From: Pseudomonas sp. JUb42
GTDB lineage: Bacteria > Pseudomonadota > Gammaproteobacteria > Pseudomonadales > Pseudomonadaceae
DNA: 64,000 bases
NCBI RefSeq assembly: GCF_024807945.1
Contig: NZ_JANUFD010000009.1
Span: forward strand, 186,001-250,000
Direction: 5' to 3'
The position numbers and the translations under genes were made by a program. Numbering within the stretch: position 1 is the stretch's first letter; every line of letters starts with the position of its first letter. The notes beneath the pieces are model-generated. The model did not search any database and was not told where the DNA came from. It was given only the letters and a program-made list of their open reading frames with translations. Of the stretch, positions 1 through 9,238 are shown one piece after another.

Positions 1-1042
1 TTCGCTCGCACAACTCCGATGAACTGGTGTGTAGCAGCATCTTCAAGTCCCCCAGCTCATCGATGACCTCTTTGCTGCCGGCAATGAAGCCGACCCGCAG
101 CGCCGCCGACACTGACTTGGAAAAACTGCCGACATAGAGAGAACGCTTGAGCTGGTCGAGGGCCGAGACCTTGATCGCCGAAGTCGGCTTGAAATCCGCC
201 AGGGCGTCGTCGTCCACCAGAATGAACTGATGTTTCTCGGCCAGTTGCACCAGTTGGTGGGCCTTGCCCGGGGAGATATCGGAGCCGGTGGGGTTATGCC
301 CCACTGATTGCAGGAAGAACAACTTCGGCTTGTGTATCCGCAGATGCTGTTCCAGCACTGCCATGTCCGGGCCATCTGCCAGGCGCGGTACGCTGAGCAT
401 GCGGGCGCCCTGCAATTGCAGTTTGCCGAACAGCGGGTAGTATCCGGGGTCCTCCACCAGTACAGCGTCACCGTTGGCGACAAAGCGCCGGATGATCAGG
501 TCCAGGCCATGATTGGCGCCGTGGGTGGTGACGATCTGCCTGGGGCTTGCGTTGATGGCGTAGGTCGCCAGTTTCTGCGCCAGATGCTGGCGCAACTGGG
601 CATTGCCCAGGCGGTTGCCGTAGCGGAACAAGGTGGTGACGCCGGTCCGCATGATCTGCCGGGTGAACTTGTCCAGGCGCAGGTCCATCAGCCATTCCAC
701 CGGAGCAAAGCCTTCTCCCAGAGGGGAATGGCCAGGCTCGCGAACGAACTGCTGGCGCATCAGCCAGATGGTGTCCATGGCCCGGGCGTAGGGCAGCGGT
801 TCTTCCGGCTCGCTGCCATTGGGCGCACCTTGCTTGACGAAAAAACCCTGACCATGACGGGCCTCGACCAGGCCCATGGACGCCAGTGACTCGTAGGCGT
901 TTATCACCGTATTTTTCGAATGCCCCAGCAGACGCATGCACTCGCGCAAGGACGGCAAGCGATCGCCGACCCGATAGGTGCCGTTGCCGATCTGCTCGAC
1001 CAGTGATGCGGTCAGTTGCTGGGCCAGCGTGAGGCGTGCCAT
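1..1042 (-). CDS. MocR-family (GntR-HTH / aminotransferase-fold) regulator, C-terminus cut by window edge
   Basis: Seen: reading from ATG at 1042 the protein runs off the window edge (about 347 residues visible). Residues 1-70 form a GntR winged helix (DRLPSLRECMRLLGHSKNTV). After a linker comes a fold-type I aminotransferase domain with GANHGLDL, EDPGYYPLF, HNPTG, a DDD segment and SFSKSVSAALRVGF, whose Lys is the expected PLP Schiff-base residue. Family knowledge: MocR proteins (PdxR, GabR) bind DNA as head-to-tail dimers and sense PLP or amino-group compounds. The gene diverges from the mevalonate operon, and the 140 bp between them is full of GTACAG/CTGTAC repeats, so it probably controls that operon and/or itself (inference). 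The commonly used frames on this stretch are split, but the reading frame is intact with no frameshift. Roughly the last 100 residues lie outside the window. Confidence 0.9.
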   Translation of the reverse strand, partial: MARLTLAQQLTASLVEQIGNGTYRVGDRLPSLRECMRLLGHSKNTVINAYESLASMGLVEARHGQGFFVKQGAPNGSEPEEPLPYARAMDTIWLMRQQFVREPGHSPLGEGFAPVEWLMDLRLDKFTRQIMRTGVTTLFRYGNRLGNAQLRQHLAQKLATYAINASPRQIVTTHGANHGLDLIIRRFVANGDAVLVEDPGYYPLFGKLQLQGARMLSVPRLADGPDMAVLEQHLRIHKPKLFFLQSVGHNPTGSDISPGKAHQLVQLAEKHQFILVDDDALADFKPTSAIKVSALDQLKRSLYVGSFSKSVSAALRVGFIAGSKEVIDELGDLKMLLHTSSSELCER

Positions 1043-1045
1043 GGC

Positions 1046-1124
1046 GTACAGTCCTCAGGGAAGATCAATCAAGGGTACAGCTTGGGTACTGTCTGTCAAA
1101 ACTGTACCTTCTTTCGCAGTACAG
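1046..1124. promoter_or_regulatory. Cluster of GTACAG-type repeats between mocR and mvaA (candidate MocR operator)
   Basis: Seen: GTACAG at 1046-1051 and 1075-1080, GTACTGT at 1086-1092, ACTGTACC at 1101-1108 and AGTACAG at 1118-1124. GGTACAG (1074-1080) and CTGTACC (1102-1108) form an inverted pair, while the 1075 and 1119 copies are in direct orientation. On the minus strand TTGACA (complement of 1094-1099) could be the -35 of mocR, which would place the repeats over that promoter. MocR regulators typically bind spaced direct repeats. Assignment to the adjacent MocR is inference. Confidence 0.55.
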
Positions 1125-1151
1125 AGCGATTTAGGGTGGCGGCAACTGAAA

Positions 1152-1159
1152 AACAATAA
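1152..1159 (+). promoter_or_regulatory. Crc/Hfq-type CA motif in mvaA leader
   Basis: AACAATAA fits the AANAANAA catabolite-activity motif bound by Hfq-Crc in Pseudomonas leaders. It sits 23 nt before the mvaA ATG, next to the weak ribosome site ACAGGA (1165-1170), where bound Hfq/Crc could block initiation. Short motif; function inferred from position and from its recurrence before other catabolic genes here. Confidence 0.45.
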
Positions 1160-1182
1160 TTGCTACAGGAAGCCCTTCCCTC

Positions 1183-2468
<1,286 letters not shown>

Positions 2469-2469
<1 letters not shown>

Positions 2470-3395
2470 TGAGCGCTGCCGCAGCACCGTCGGTTCGCCT
2501 GGTCGAAGTCGGCGCACGGGACGGCCTGCAAAACGAAGCCTTGACCCTGTCGCCGCAGATCCGTGTGCAACTGCTGCGCAGGCTCGCGGGCGCGGGCTTG
2601 CGCACTCTTGAGGCCGGGGCTTTTGTCTCGCCGCGCTGGGTGCCGCAAATGGCAGGGTCCGGCGAGGTGTTCAAGGCCCTGCCGACGCTTGCCGACGTGA
2701 CCTGGACCGCCCTGGTGCCCAATCGCCAGGGCCTCGAAGCGGCCCTGGCAGCGGGCTGTCGTGAAGTAGCGGTATTCGCAGCGGCATCGGAGGCCTTCTC
2801 ACAAAAAAACATCAACTGCTCGATTGCACAAAGCCTGCAGCGTTTTCAGGAAGTGATGGTTTTGGCACGAGAGGCCGGCGTCAAGGTCAGAGGTTACGTC
2901 TCGTGCGTCATGGGCTGCCCTTTCAGTGGTTATGTCAGCCCGGAGGCGGTCGCTGCAGTCAGCGCCGCGCTGTACGGCATGGGCTGTTATGAAATCAGCC
3001 TGGGCGACACCATCGGCGCCGGTACTCCCGCGGCAACCCGCAGACTGATCGAGGCGTGTCGCCAGGTGGTGCCTGTCAACGCTCTGGCCGGCCATTTCCA
3101 CGACACCTATGGCATGGCCGTCGCCAATATCCTTGCGGCACTGGAGGCCGATGTACGAGTGTTCGACAGTTCGGTGGCGGGCCTGGGCGGCTGCCCCTAC
3201 TCGCCGGGCGCTACAGGCAACGTGGCCACCGAGGACGTGTTGTACCTGCTGGATGGCCTGGGTATCGAACACGGCGTCGACCTTGACGCACTGGTCGATA
3301 TCGGCGAGTTCATCAATGCCGAACTGGGCCGCACGACTGCCTCCAGGGTCGCCCGGGCAATGCTCGGCAAACGCCACGCACGGGAACTGAATTAA
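2469..3395 (+). CDS. mvaB: Hydroxymethylglutaryl-CoA lyase
   Basis: Cleaves HMG-CoA to acetoacetate and acetyl-CoA, completing conversion of mevalonate to central intermediates. 308 residues from ATG 2469; a GTG at 2466 is also in frame. DRE-TIM family motifs are all present: LVEVGARDGLQNE near the N-terminus, NCSIAQSL, SCVMGCPFSGYVSP, EISLGDTIGAGTP, the metal-binding HFHDTYG, and the HMG-CoA lyase signature AGLGGCPYSPGATGNVATED containing the mobile-loop Cys. The start overlaps the mvaA stop by one base. The mvaAB order matches the P. mevalonii operon. Leucine degradation also uses an HMG-CoA lyase, but no leucine-pathway gene is nearby, so a dedicated mevalonate role is the better reading. 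Confidence 0.95.
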
Positions 3396-3416
3396 GCCGC
3401 TTCTCTTCACGGTCAT

Positions 3417-3424
3417 AACAATAA
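3417..3424 (+). promoter_or_regulatory. Crc/Hfq-type CA motif before the transporter genes
   Basis: AACAATAA in the 57 bp between mvaB and the small membrane protein gene, 28 nt before its TTG start. It matches AANAANAA exactly and repeats the element seen in the mvaA leader. Function inferred. Confidence 0.4.
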
Positions 3425-3452
3425 AAGCCCCCTGGGGCAGTGGGAGACACCT

Positions 3453-3923
3453 TTGAAACCTGAACTTTATGAAGTCTGGGGCGACACCGTAGACGGTCGC
3501 CACCTGCTCTATTCCATCCTTATCGGTGCCGCTATCAGCCTGGGCGCGTTCTTCAGCGCCCAGCAACTGTTCCTGGGCTGGGTCGCCTCCGAACAAATGG
3601 CCCGGGCCTACGCCATGCTAGTGGGCATCATCGGTTGCCTGGCCGGGGGTGCGCTCAGTGCTCTGTTGTTCAAACCCAAGCGCCATGTCGTCGAGCATCA
3701 GGCCGATCCAGCCTGGCGCGCTCAGGTGCTGCTCGAATTGCAGGAGGAATTTGGCGACCTGGGCCGTCTGGCCGACCTGCCCCCGGCGACGGTGGCCGAA
3801 CTTCATGAAATGGACCTTTACCAGCTGTTTGCCGACTATGAACGCGACCTGAAGAGTCCCCACCCGTCACCCGAAACTGCGCCGGGCACCCAGGGAGGTC
3901 GTCATGATGGGTCCGTTGCTTGA
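3453..3923 (+). CDS. Small membrane protein in the TctB position of a Tct-type transporter
   Basis: 156 residues from TTG 3453, supported by GGGAG six bases upstream; no ATG lies near. Two hydrophobic helices are visible, about residues 20-43 (LLYSILIGAAISLGAFF...) and 52-73 (AYAMLVGIIGCLAGGALSALLF), followed by an acidic cytoplasm-type tail rich in Leu/Glu. It overlaps the following TctA-like permease by 20 bp, so the two are almost certainly made together. Known TctB subunits usually have four helices, so this is only positionally TctB-like; no clear sequence match to TctB is claimed. Likely role: small subunit of a mevalonate importer (inference). Confidence 0.7.
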   Translation: MKPELYEVWGDTVDGRHLLYSILIGAAISLGAFFSAQQLFLGWVASEQMARAYAMLVGIIGCLAGGALSALLFKPKRHVVEHQADPAWRAQVLLELQEEFGDLGRLADLPPATVAELHEMDLYQLFADYERDLKSPHPSPETAPGTQGGRHDGSVA

Positions 3924-5292
3924 ATCGATAATGATTGCCGCAGGCATGGGCATCCTTGGGGCGGTGATCTTTGCCGGGATCGGGCTGATTTCCGGCAGCG
4001 ATGAAACCACGACCCTGGCGCCACTGACGCTTCTGGTGGTGCTGCTCGGCGTGCCCGCGCCCGGAGTGCTGACCTTCTTTCTGGCTGGTGCTGTGGCCAA
4101 GCACATGACCCACGCGGTGCCCACCGCACTGCTGGGTATTCCGGGTGACACCCTGGCCACGCCGCTGATGCGCGAAGCCAACTTCCTGCGCAACCTGGGC
4201 GTGCCCCACATCGCCCTGCGCAAGATGATTTCCGGCGCGGTGATTGCCGCGTTGATCGCCGTGCCCATGGCCGTGCTGTTCGCGGTGATGCTGGCGCCCT
4301 TCGGCGACATGATCAAACAGGCGGCGCCCTGGGTGTTCCTGGCCGCAGCCATCGCCATCGCCGGGTTCTCCAAAGGTCGCCTGGCGGCGGTACTGGCTTT
4401 GATACCTTTCGTGCTGATCATCATCGGCCTGCAGAGCATCACCGGTAAATACGGGGTCAAGCTCAGCGTCAGCTATTTCCTCGGCATCGCCATCGGCCCA
4501 CTGATCGCTGCGCTGTTCTCTCTGCTCGCACCTGCCGAACGGGCTGCCATGCGTCGCCAGACCGGGCGCACTTTTTCCCTGTCCCCCGACGTCAAGAGCT
4601 GGGGCGGTTTCTTCCCCAATCCGCTCAAGGTCCTGGACAGCGGTCAGAGCCGCTGGACCGCCGTGACCGCCGTCATTTCCAGTGCCACCTTCGTGTTCAG
4701 CCCAGTGGCCATGACCGTGATCATGGGCGAGATGGTCGGTGCCCGGGTCAAGCATGTTTACCATCGCCTGACCACCGTGATTACGGCCCGCAATGGCGTC
4801 ACCGAGGCCACCTACATCGCCGAAGCACTGATCCCGCTGATCGCCTTCGGCCTGCCGCTCAGCCCGGTAGCGGCAGGCCCGGCCGCGCCGCTGTTCAACG
4901 CCCCGCCGCGCTTCAGCGTCGATGCCGCCAGCGGCCAGATCAATAACCTGCATTCGCTGCTCAGCACCTGGGAATTTCTCGGCTATGGCCTGCTGGCGGT
5001 GCTGATCGCGATTCTGATCGCCTATCCCTTCACCATGAATTACGCACACCGCGCGGCGGCCTATGTGTCGCGCAAGATCAGCCACGAGGCGGTGATCTCG
5101 ACCTTCGTCGGGTTGATTCTGGTGATCGGCATCTGGGAAGGCGGCCTGCTGGGACTGTTGGTGATCGTCACCGTCGGGTTACTGGGCGGTTTTCTCTCGC
5201 GTTTTCTCGGTTTCAACATCGGCGTGCAGTTCATGGGCTACTACACCGCCGTGCTGACGGTGCCGGCCCTGACCGCCCTGATGGGCGTCTGA
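3904..5292 (+). CDS. TctA-family permease, probable mevalonate importer
   Basis: 462-residue polytopic inner-membrane protein (about ten to twelve hydrophobic segments). The TctA/DUF112 signature is clear: SGSDETTTLAPLTLLVVLLGVPAP near residue 30, the HAVPTALLGIPGDTLATPLM loop around residue 70, and GVTEATYIAEALIPLIAFGLPLSP around residue 300. ATG 3904 is preceded by GGGAGG at good spacing; ATG 3907 is an alternative. Tripartite tricarboxylate transporters normally pair TctA and TctB with a periplasmic TctC binding protein, which is absent here. Placement between mvaB and an exported lactonase-like gene points to mevalonate as substrate (inference). Confidence 0.85.
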   Translation: MMGPLLESIMIAAGMGILGAVIFAGIGLISGSDETTTLAPLTLLVVLLGVPAPGVLTFFLAGAVAKHMTHAVPTALLGIPGDTLATPLMREANFLRNLGVPHIALRKMISGAVIAALIAVPMAVLFAVMLAPFGDMIKQAAPWVFLAAAIAIAGFSKGRLAAVLALIPFVLIIIGLQSITGKYGVKLSVSYFLGIAIGPLIAALFSLLAPAERAAMRRQTGRTFSLSPDVKSWGGFFPNPLKVLDSGQSRWTAVTAVISSATFVFSPVAMTVIMGEMVGARVKHVYHRLTTVITARNGVTEATYIAEALIPLIAFGLPLSPVAAGPAAPLFNAPPRFSVDAASGQINNLHSLLSTWEFLGYGLLAVLIAILIAYPFTMNYAHRAAAYVSRKISHEAVISTFVGLILVIGIWEGGLLGLLVIVTVGLLGGFLSRFLGFNIGVQFMGYYTAVLTVPALTALMGV

Positions 5293-5300
5293 CTCAACAT

Positions 5301-5308
5301 AACAACAA
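5301..5308 (+). promoter_or_regulatory. Crc/Hfq-type CA motif before the lactonase-like gene
   Basis: AACAACAA, an exact AANAANAA match, 16 nt before ATG 5325. It is the third such element in this operon and lies where it would overlap the ribosome-binding region. Function inferred. Confidence 0.4.
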
Positions 5309-5324
5309 TACCTGGGTGACCACG

Positions 5325-6347
5325 ATGCAAAAAAACCTGCTGGCTTCAATGCTGTTCGTCTGCGCCGTACAAACGGCCACCGCTTATGCCGAAGAACCAC
5401 TCCCGGCCCTCGTCTACCCTGCACAAGGGCAACAGTTGCAGGGCATCGCAGCTTCGGAAAAGGACCTGCCCACCGTCACCGCCCAGCGCTGGCTCAAGGT
5501 CTCGGACACCGCCCTGCAACTGGAAGGGCCGTCGTTCGACCGCGACGGCAACCTGCTGTTTGTCGAGGTCTTCGGCGGCCAGGTGCTCAAGGTCGATCCG
5601 CAAGGCAAGCTCAGTACCCTGGTGCCAAAGAACGCCCTCGGTTCAGCCGGCCTGGCCATTCACAAGGATGGCCGATTGTTTGTCGCAGGCCTGGGCAACT
5701 TCAAGGACACCGGCAACCTGACCGCCTACAAGGCCGATGGCTCGGGCAAGCAGGTGATTATTCCTGGCAAGAGCAACTACCTGGTCGATGACCTGGTATT
5801 TGACAGCAACGGCGGTTTTTACTTCACCGACTTCAAGGGCACCTCGACCCAGCCAAGCGGCGGCGTCTACTACGTGCCCGCCGACGGCAAGCGCGTGGTG
5901 GCGATCCTGCCGAACCTGGCCATTGCCAACGGCATCGCCCTGTCACCGGATGGCAAAACCCTGTGGGTCACCGAGTTCGCCACCGGCCTGCTGCACCGCA
6001 TCGAATTGAAAGATGCCACCACCATCGCGCCTTTCGGCGAGGCCGTGGTCTACCGCTTTAACGGCCCCTCCCCGGACTCGATGCGGGTCGACCAGGACGG
6101 CAATCTGTACGTGGCCATGTACAGCCAGGGTCGCGTGCTGGTGCTCAACCCCAATGGCCTGCCCATCGGCCAGATCCTGATCCCCGGCCGCGAGAATGGC
6201 CACTACCTGCGCTCCACCAGCCTGGCGCTCAAGCCAGACACCAACGAGGTGTATCTGGTGGCCAGTGACGGTGACCTGGGTGAAGGCAGTGCCATCTTCA
6301 AGGCTCAGGGTTTTGCCAAGGCCTTGAAGCTGTATTCCCATCAATAA
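5325..6347 (+). CDS. Exported SMP-30/gluconolactonase-family protein, possible mevalonolactonase
   Basis: 340 residues from ATG 5325 (GTG 5316 also in frame). It begins with a clean Sec signal peptide MQKNLLASMLFVCAVQTATAYA, so it acts in the periplasm. The rest is a six-bladed beta-propeller of the SMP-30/Drp35/lactonase type: repeated DGNLLFVE, KDGRLFVAGLG, VDDLVFDSNGGFYFTDF, GIALSPDGKTLWVTE, MRVDQDGNLYVAMY and LALKPDTNEVYLVASD segments carry the metal-site Glu, Asn and Asp of this fold. It is the last gene of the mevalonate operon. Family members hydrolyse lactones with a divalent metal, and mevalonate readily forms mevalonolactone, so opening that lactone before import is a natural hypothesis; no direct evidence exists in the sequence. 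Confidence 0.85.
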   Translation: MQKNLLASMLFVCAVQTATAYAEEPLPALVYPAQGQQLQGIAASEKDLPTVTAQRWLKVSDTALQLEGPSFDRDGNLLFVEVFGGQVLKVDPQGKLSTLVPKNALGSAGLAIHKDGRLFVAGLGNFKDTGNLTAYKADGSGKQVIIPGKSNYLVDDLVFDSNGGFYFTDFKGTSTQPSGGVYYVPADGKRVVAILPNLAIANGIALSPDGKTLWVTEFATGLLHRIELKDATTIAPFGEAVVYRFNGPSPDSMRVDQDGNLYVAMYSQGRVLVLNPNGLPIGQILIPGRENGHYLRSTSLALKPDTNEVYLVASDGDLGEGSAIFKAQGFAKALKLYSHQ

Positions 6348-6419
6348 ATCTGTCGCACGGCAAACACAGAATTGATGTTCCAATTCAAATGGTTGCGTTG
6401 ACTTTTGTCACGCCTTCGA

Positions 6420-6785
6420 TCAAGCCAGGGGCGTGCGGACGATTTCTACCTGATTGCTGTAAAAGGCCAGGTGACCGCGAATCTGCTCCATGGCCGGATA
6501 CGGCTCTTCGTAACTCCACACTGCATTCAAGCCGTCACCGGCAACTTCGGCCAGACTGTAGTAACTGGCCTCGCCCTTGTAGGGGCACCAGGTGTGATGC
6601 TCCGAGGCGCTCATCTGCTCCATCCGGGCGTCCTCCCGTGGGATATAGAACGCCGTCGGATAGGTCGACTCGGCCAGGGCCAGGGCCCGTGTGGAACGGG
6701 CGATTTCCTGGCCGTGGAAGCTGACTACGATCAGCTCTGCGGCCGCTGTGATAGTGATGGGATGGTCGGGGCCTGGCACTTTCAT
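6420..6785 (-). CDS. DUF427 domain protein
   Basis: 121 residues from ATG 6785, which is preceded by AGGAG with eight-base spacing; longer frames upstream lack a ribosome site. The DUF427 core is plain: VSFHGQEIARSTRALALAES near residue 20, YPTAFYIPREDARMEQM, and CPYKGEASYYSL around residue 70, ending in a region that fits the usual single small beta-barrel. The family has no firmly established biochemical function. It lies tail-to-tail with the mevalonate operon and just downstream of a decayed regulator gene. Confidence 0.88.
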   Translation of the reverse strand: MKVPGPDHPITITAAAELIVVSFHGQEIARSTRALALAESTYPTAFYIPREDARMEQMSASEHHTWCPYKGEASYYSLAEVAGDGLNAVWSYEEPYPAMEQIRGHLAFYSNQVEIVRTPLA

Positions 6786-6838
6786 GATGTTGACTCCTGT
6801 AGCGTCGTCGCCCCAGCAGGGCGGATGGAAACACTCTT

Positions 6839-7171
6839 TCATGCGGCAAACACCTCAGCACGCATGCTGTGCGTAAAACCCTCGCTGCATCTCCCGGGGC
6901 TTAGCCGCGCCATATCGGCGAGGGCCTCAATGGATAGATCGCTCTTGAGGTTTTCTCGTGCATAGACCAGGGCCAGTCGTACCCGGTCGGATTTGGGGTC
7001 CGGTTCCAGCAGGGTCGAGAGCTGCGACTGCTCAGTGCCCCGGCGCTGATAGATCACCCGCTTGCGCGCTACTTTGCGGGCAATATCGGCGCCCAGGTCG
7101 TTCTCCACCATGGTCCGTTCGCGCCCAGCGAACACATGCCTATCTGCCTCCAATTCAACTATCCGTGCGGC
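6839..7171 (-). pseudogene. Remnant of a GlxA-type AraC-family regulator
   Basis: The minus-strand frame here contains a segment typical of the region joining the DJ-1/PfpI and AraC domains of GlxA regulators: GADIARKVARKRVIYQRRG, then SQLSTLLEPDPKSDRVRLAL, VYARENLKSDLSIEALADMARLSP. The family continues with SPRQFSRAFRAETG, but here the frame changes to SPGRCSEGFTHS and stops at 6839, so the second helix-turn-helix half is lost. On the N-terminal side most of the DJ-1 domain is missing and homology stops about where a REP element begins (7186). Only about 110 of the expected 320 residues remain and no start is apparent. A functional short protein is unlikely. Confidence 0.7.
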
Positions 7172-7185
7172 AAACACCAACACCG

Positions 7186-7275
7186 TAGGAGCGAGGCTTG
7201 CCCGCGAAGGGGCCGGTACCTCCACCACCTTTCTGGGGCTGAATATCCGTATTCGCGAGCAAGCCCGGCTCCAAC
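7186..7275. repeat. REP/REPIN palindrome pair (GGAGC-GCTTGCCCGCGAA family)
   Basis: GTAGGAGCGAGGCTTGCCCG at 7185 faces the complementary GCGAGCAAGCCCGGCTCCAAC ending at 7275, separated by about 45 bp. It has the usual two-arm REPIN layout and sits exactly at the broken end of the GlxA pseudogene. Confidence 0.75.
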
Positions 7276-7294
7276 GAGCCTGCCGATTCAATCA

Positions 7295-9238
7295 TCAGCT
7301 TTTCTTGAGAATATTCTTTACGCAGTTGAGCAGCGCATTGAGCTGAAACGGCTTGATGATCATGTCCATACCCTCCCCCAGAAAGCGCTGTCGGTTGACG
7401 GCGTTTTCCGCATAGCCCGTCATGAACAGCACCGGCAAGCCCGGGCGCCACGTCCGGGCCAGATCCGCCAGCTCGCGGCCACTCATCTGCGGCAGGCCGA
7501 CATCGCTCAACAGCAAATCAATCGAGGCATCACTCTTGAGAATGGCCAGCGCCGTTTCGATATCGGCGGCCTGGGTACAGTTGTAGCCATTGTCGACCAG
7601 CAGCTCGTTGACGAACATGCGCACCGAAGCCGTGTCTTCGACAATCAGAATATGCTCCCCGGCACCGGGTTGCAGCGCGTCTGAAACAGGCTCGGCAACT
7701 ACAGGCAACTGGGTCCCGGCCGGCAGCATCAAGGTCACTTCGGTGCCATGGCCGACCAGGCTGCGGATATGCACATCGCCTGCGGACTGGCGAGCAAAAC
7801 CATAGATGGTTGAAAGCCCGAGGCCGGTGCCCTGCCCCAGAGGCTTGGTGGTGAAGAACGGGTCGAACACCTTGTCGATGACACTGTGATCGATGCCCAC
7901 TCCGTCATCCTTGACTGACAGGGCGACATACGCGCCATCCGCCAGTTTCGCATCGCCATGGGAATGCATTGCATACGTATTGATCAGTATCGTGCCGCCC
8001 TTGGATAACGCATCCCGGGCATTGATCACCAGATTAAGTATCGCGCTTTCCAGTTGACTGGAGTCGACCAGGGCAATGGCCGCCTTACTGGTGAGATCGA
8101 GCTTGAGCACGATGCGTTCGCCGATGGTGCGGCGCAGCAAATCCTCGAGCGAGCGCACATGAGCATTGATGTCCACTGCACGGGTGTCCAGCGGCTGCTG
8201 GCGGGCAAAGGCCAGCAATCGGTGGGTCAGAGCGGCAGCGCTCATTGCAGAGGTCAACGCAGCATCGGCATAGCGCATGACCTTTTGCGTATTGCCGTCC
8301 AAGGTCCGGCTCTTGATCAGCTCGATACCCGTGATGATGCCCGTCAGCAAGTTGTTGAAGTCATGGGCGATGCCGCCGGTGAGCTTGCCAATCGCATCCA
8401 TTTTCTGCGCCTGCAGCAACTGCGCTTCGGTGCGCTCGCGCTCGGCCACTTCATGAGCCAGTTGGTCGTTCATGCTGTCCAGCTGGCGCAGGTGCGACTG
8501 CTCGCGCAGGCGGTGCTCGGTGACGTCCTCAACGAATACCAGGCTCAAGCCCGGCGTGCGGTAAGGCGAAATCTGCCACTCGGTCTCACGCACTTCGCCT
8601 TTGACGCGCATGCTCAACGTCCCCTTCCAACGCTCCCCGACCAGCAGGCGTTCGCGCAGCTCCTGAATGATCAGTTGCTGATTATCGGCGAACGCATGAA
8701 GCACCGAAGCCTGAGCCTGCTCATCGTGAAGAAGGCGGCTAAAGGCATGGTTGCACTCATGCACCCTGAGCTCTTCATCGATCACGGCGATGGGTGCCGA
8801 TACATTGACAAAGATCTCCCGCAGACGCGCCTCGCTGTCGCGTAAAGCGCGCTCGGTATCACGCACACGCAACAGCGTACGCAGCGTCGCCAGCAGCACA
8901 TCGGGGTCAATCGGATGAATCAGGTAGGCGTCGGCTCCTGCTTCAAGGCCTGTGACGATATCGCCGCTCTGCACCGACGCAGCCGACACATGCACCACCG
9001 GCAGCAACGCGGTAGCGGGCTCGGAACGCAGCTTGCGCACGATATCGAAGCCGCTCATGTCCGGCAGATTGATGTCGAGGATCAGCGCATCCGGCATCTG
9101 GGCAGCAAGCATTTGCAGACCGTCAGTGCCGGTGCCCGCCTCTCTGACGATAAAGCCGTGCCGCTCCAGCCGACGGCGCAGGGCATAGCGAGTCGCGGTA
9201 TTGTCGTCGACTATCAGCAGTTGCAGTTCACGATTCAT
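7295..9238 (-). CDS. Hybrid histidine kinase REC-PAS-HisKA-HATPase-REC
   Basis: 647 residues from ATG 9238, which overlaps the upstream kinase gene by 11 bp. Domains in order: N-terminal receiver (1-125, phospho-Asp55 in LILDINLPD); a PAS-like domain (about 150-270); a coiled coil; HisKA with GGIAHDFNNLLTGI (phospho-His); HATPase with NLVINARDA, DDGVGI and GQGTGLGLSTIYGF; C-terminal receiver (about 530-647, LLLSDVGLPQMSG). No membrane helices, so it is cytoplasmic. The H-box subtype GGIAHDFNNLL is shared with the kinase at 45.6-47.6 kb. As the last gene of the rsbRST operon it probably receives signal from the stressosome branch through its N-terminal receiver and passes it to an unlinked output (inference). 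Confidence 0.92.
   Translation of the reverse strand: MNRELQLLIVDDNTATRYALRRRLERHGFIVREAGTGTDGLQMLAAQMPDALILDINLPDMSGFDIVRKLRSEPATALLPVVHVSAASVQSGDIVTGLEAGADAYLIHPIDPDVLLATLRTLLRVRDTERALRDSEARLREIFVNVSAPIAVIDEELRVHECNHAFSRLLHDEQAQASVLHAFADNQQLIIQELRERLLVGERWKGTLSMRVKGEVRETEWQISPYRTPGLSLVFVEDVTEHRLREQSHLRQLDSMNDQLAHEVAERERTEAQLLQAQKMDAIGKLTGGIAHDFNNLLTGIITGIELIKSRTLDGNTQKVMRYADAALTSAMSAAALTHRLLAFARQQPLDTRAVDINAHVRSLEDLLRRTIGERIVLKLDLTSKAAIALVDSSQLESAILNLVINARDALSKGGTILINTYAMHSHGDAKLADGAYVALSVKDDGVGIDHSVIDKVFDPFFTTKPLGQGTGLGLSTIYGFARQSAGDVHIRSLVGHGTEVTLMLPAGTQLPVVAEPVSDALQPGAGEHILIVEDTASVRMFVNELLVDNGYNCTQAADIETALAILKSDASIDLLLSDVGLPQMSGRELADLARTWRPGLPVLFMTGYAENAVNRQRFLGEGMDMIIKPFQLNALLNCVKNILKKS

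Noticed and set aside
3670..5085. 471-codon minus-strand frame
   Set aside because: Antisense to the TctA-like permease; Gly/His/Gln-rich shadow.
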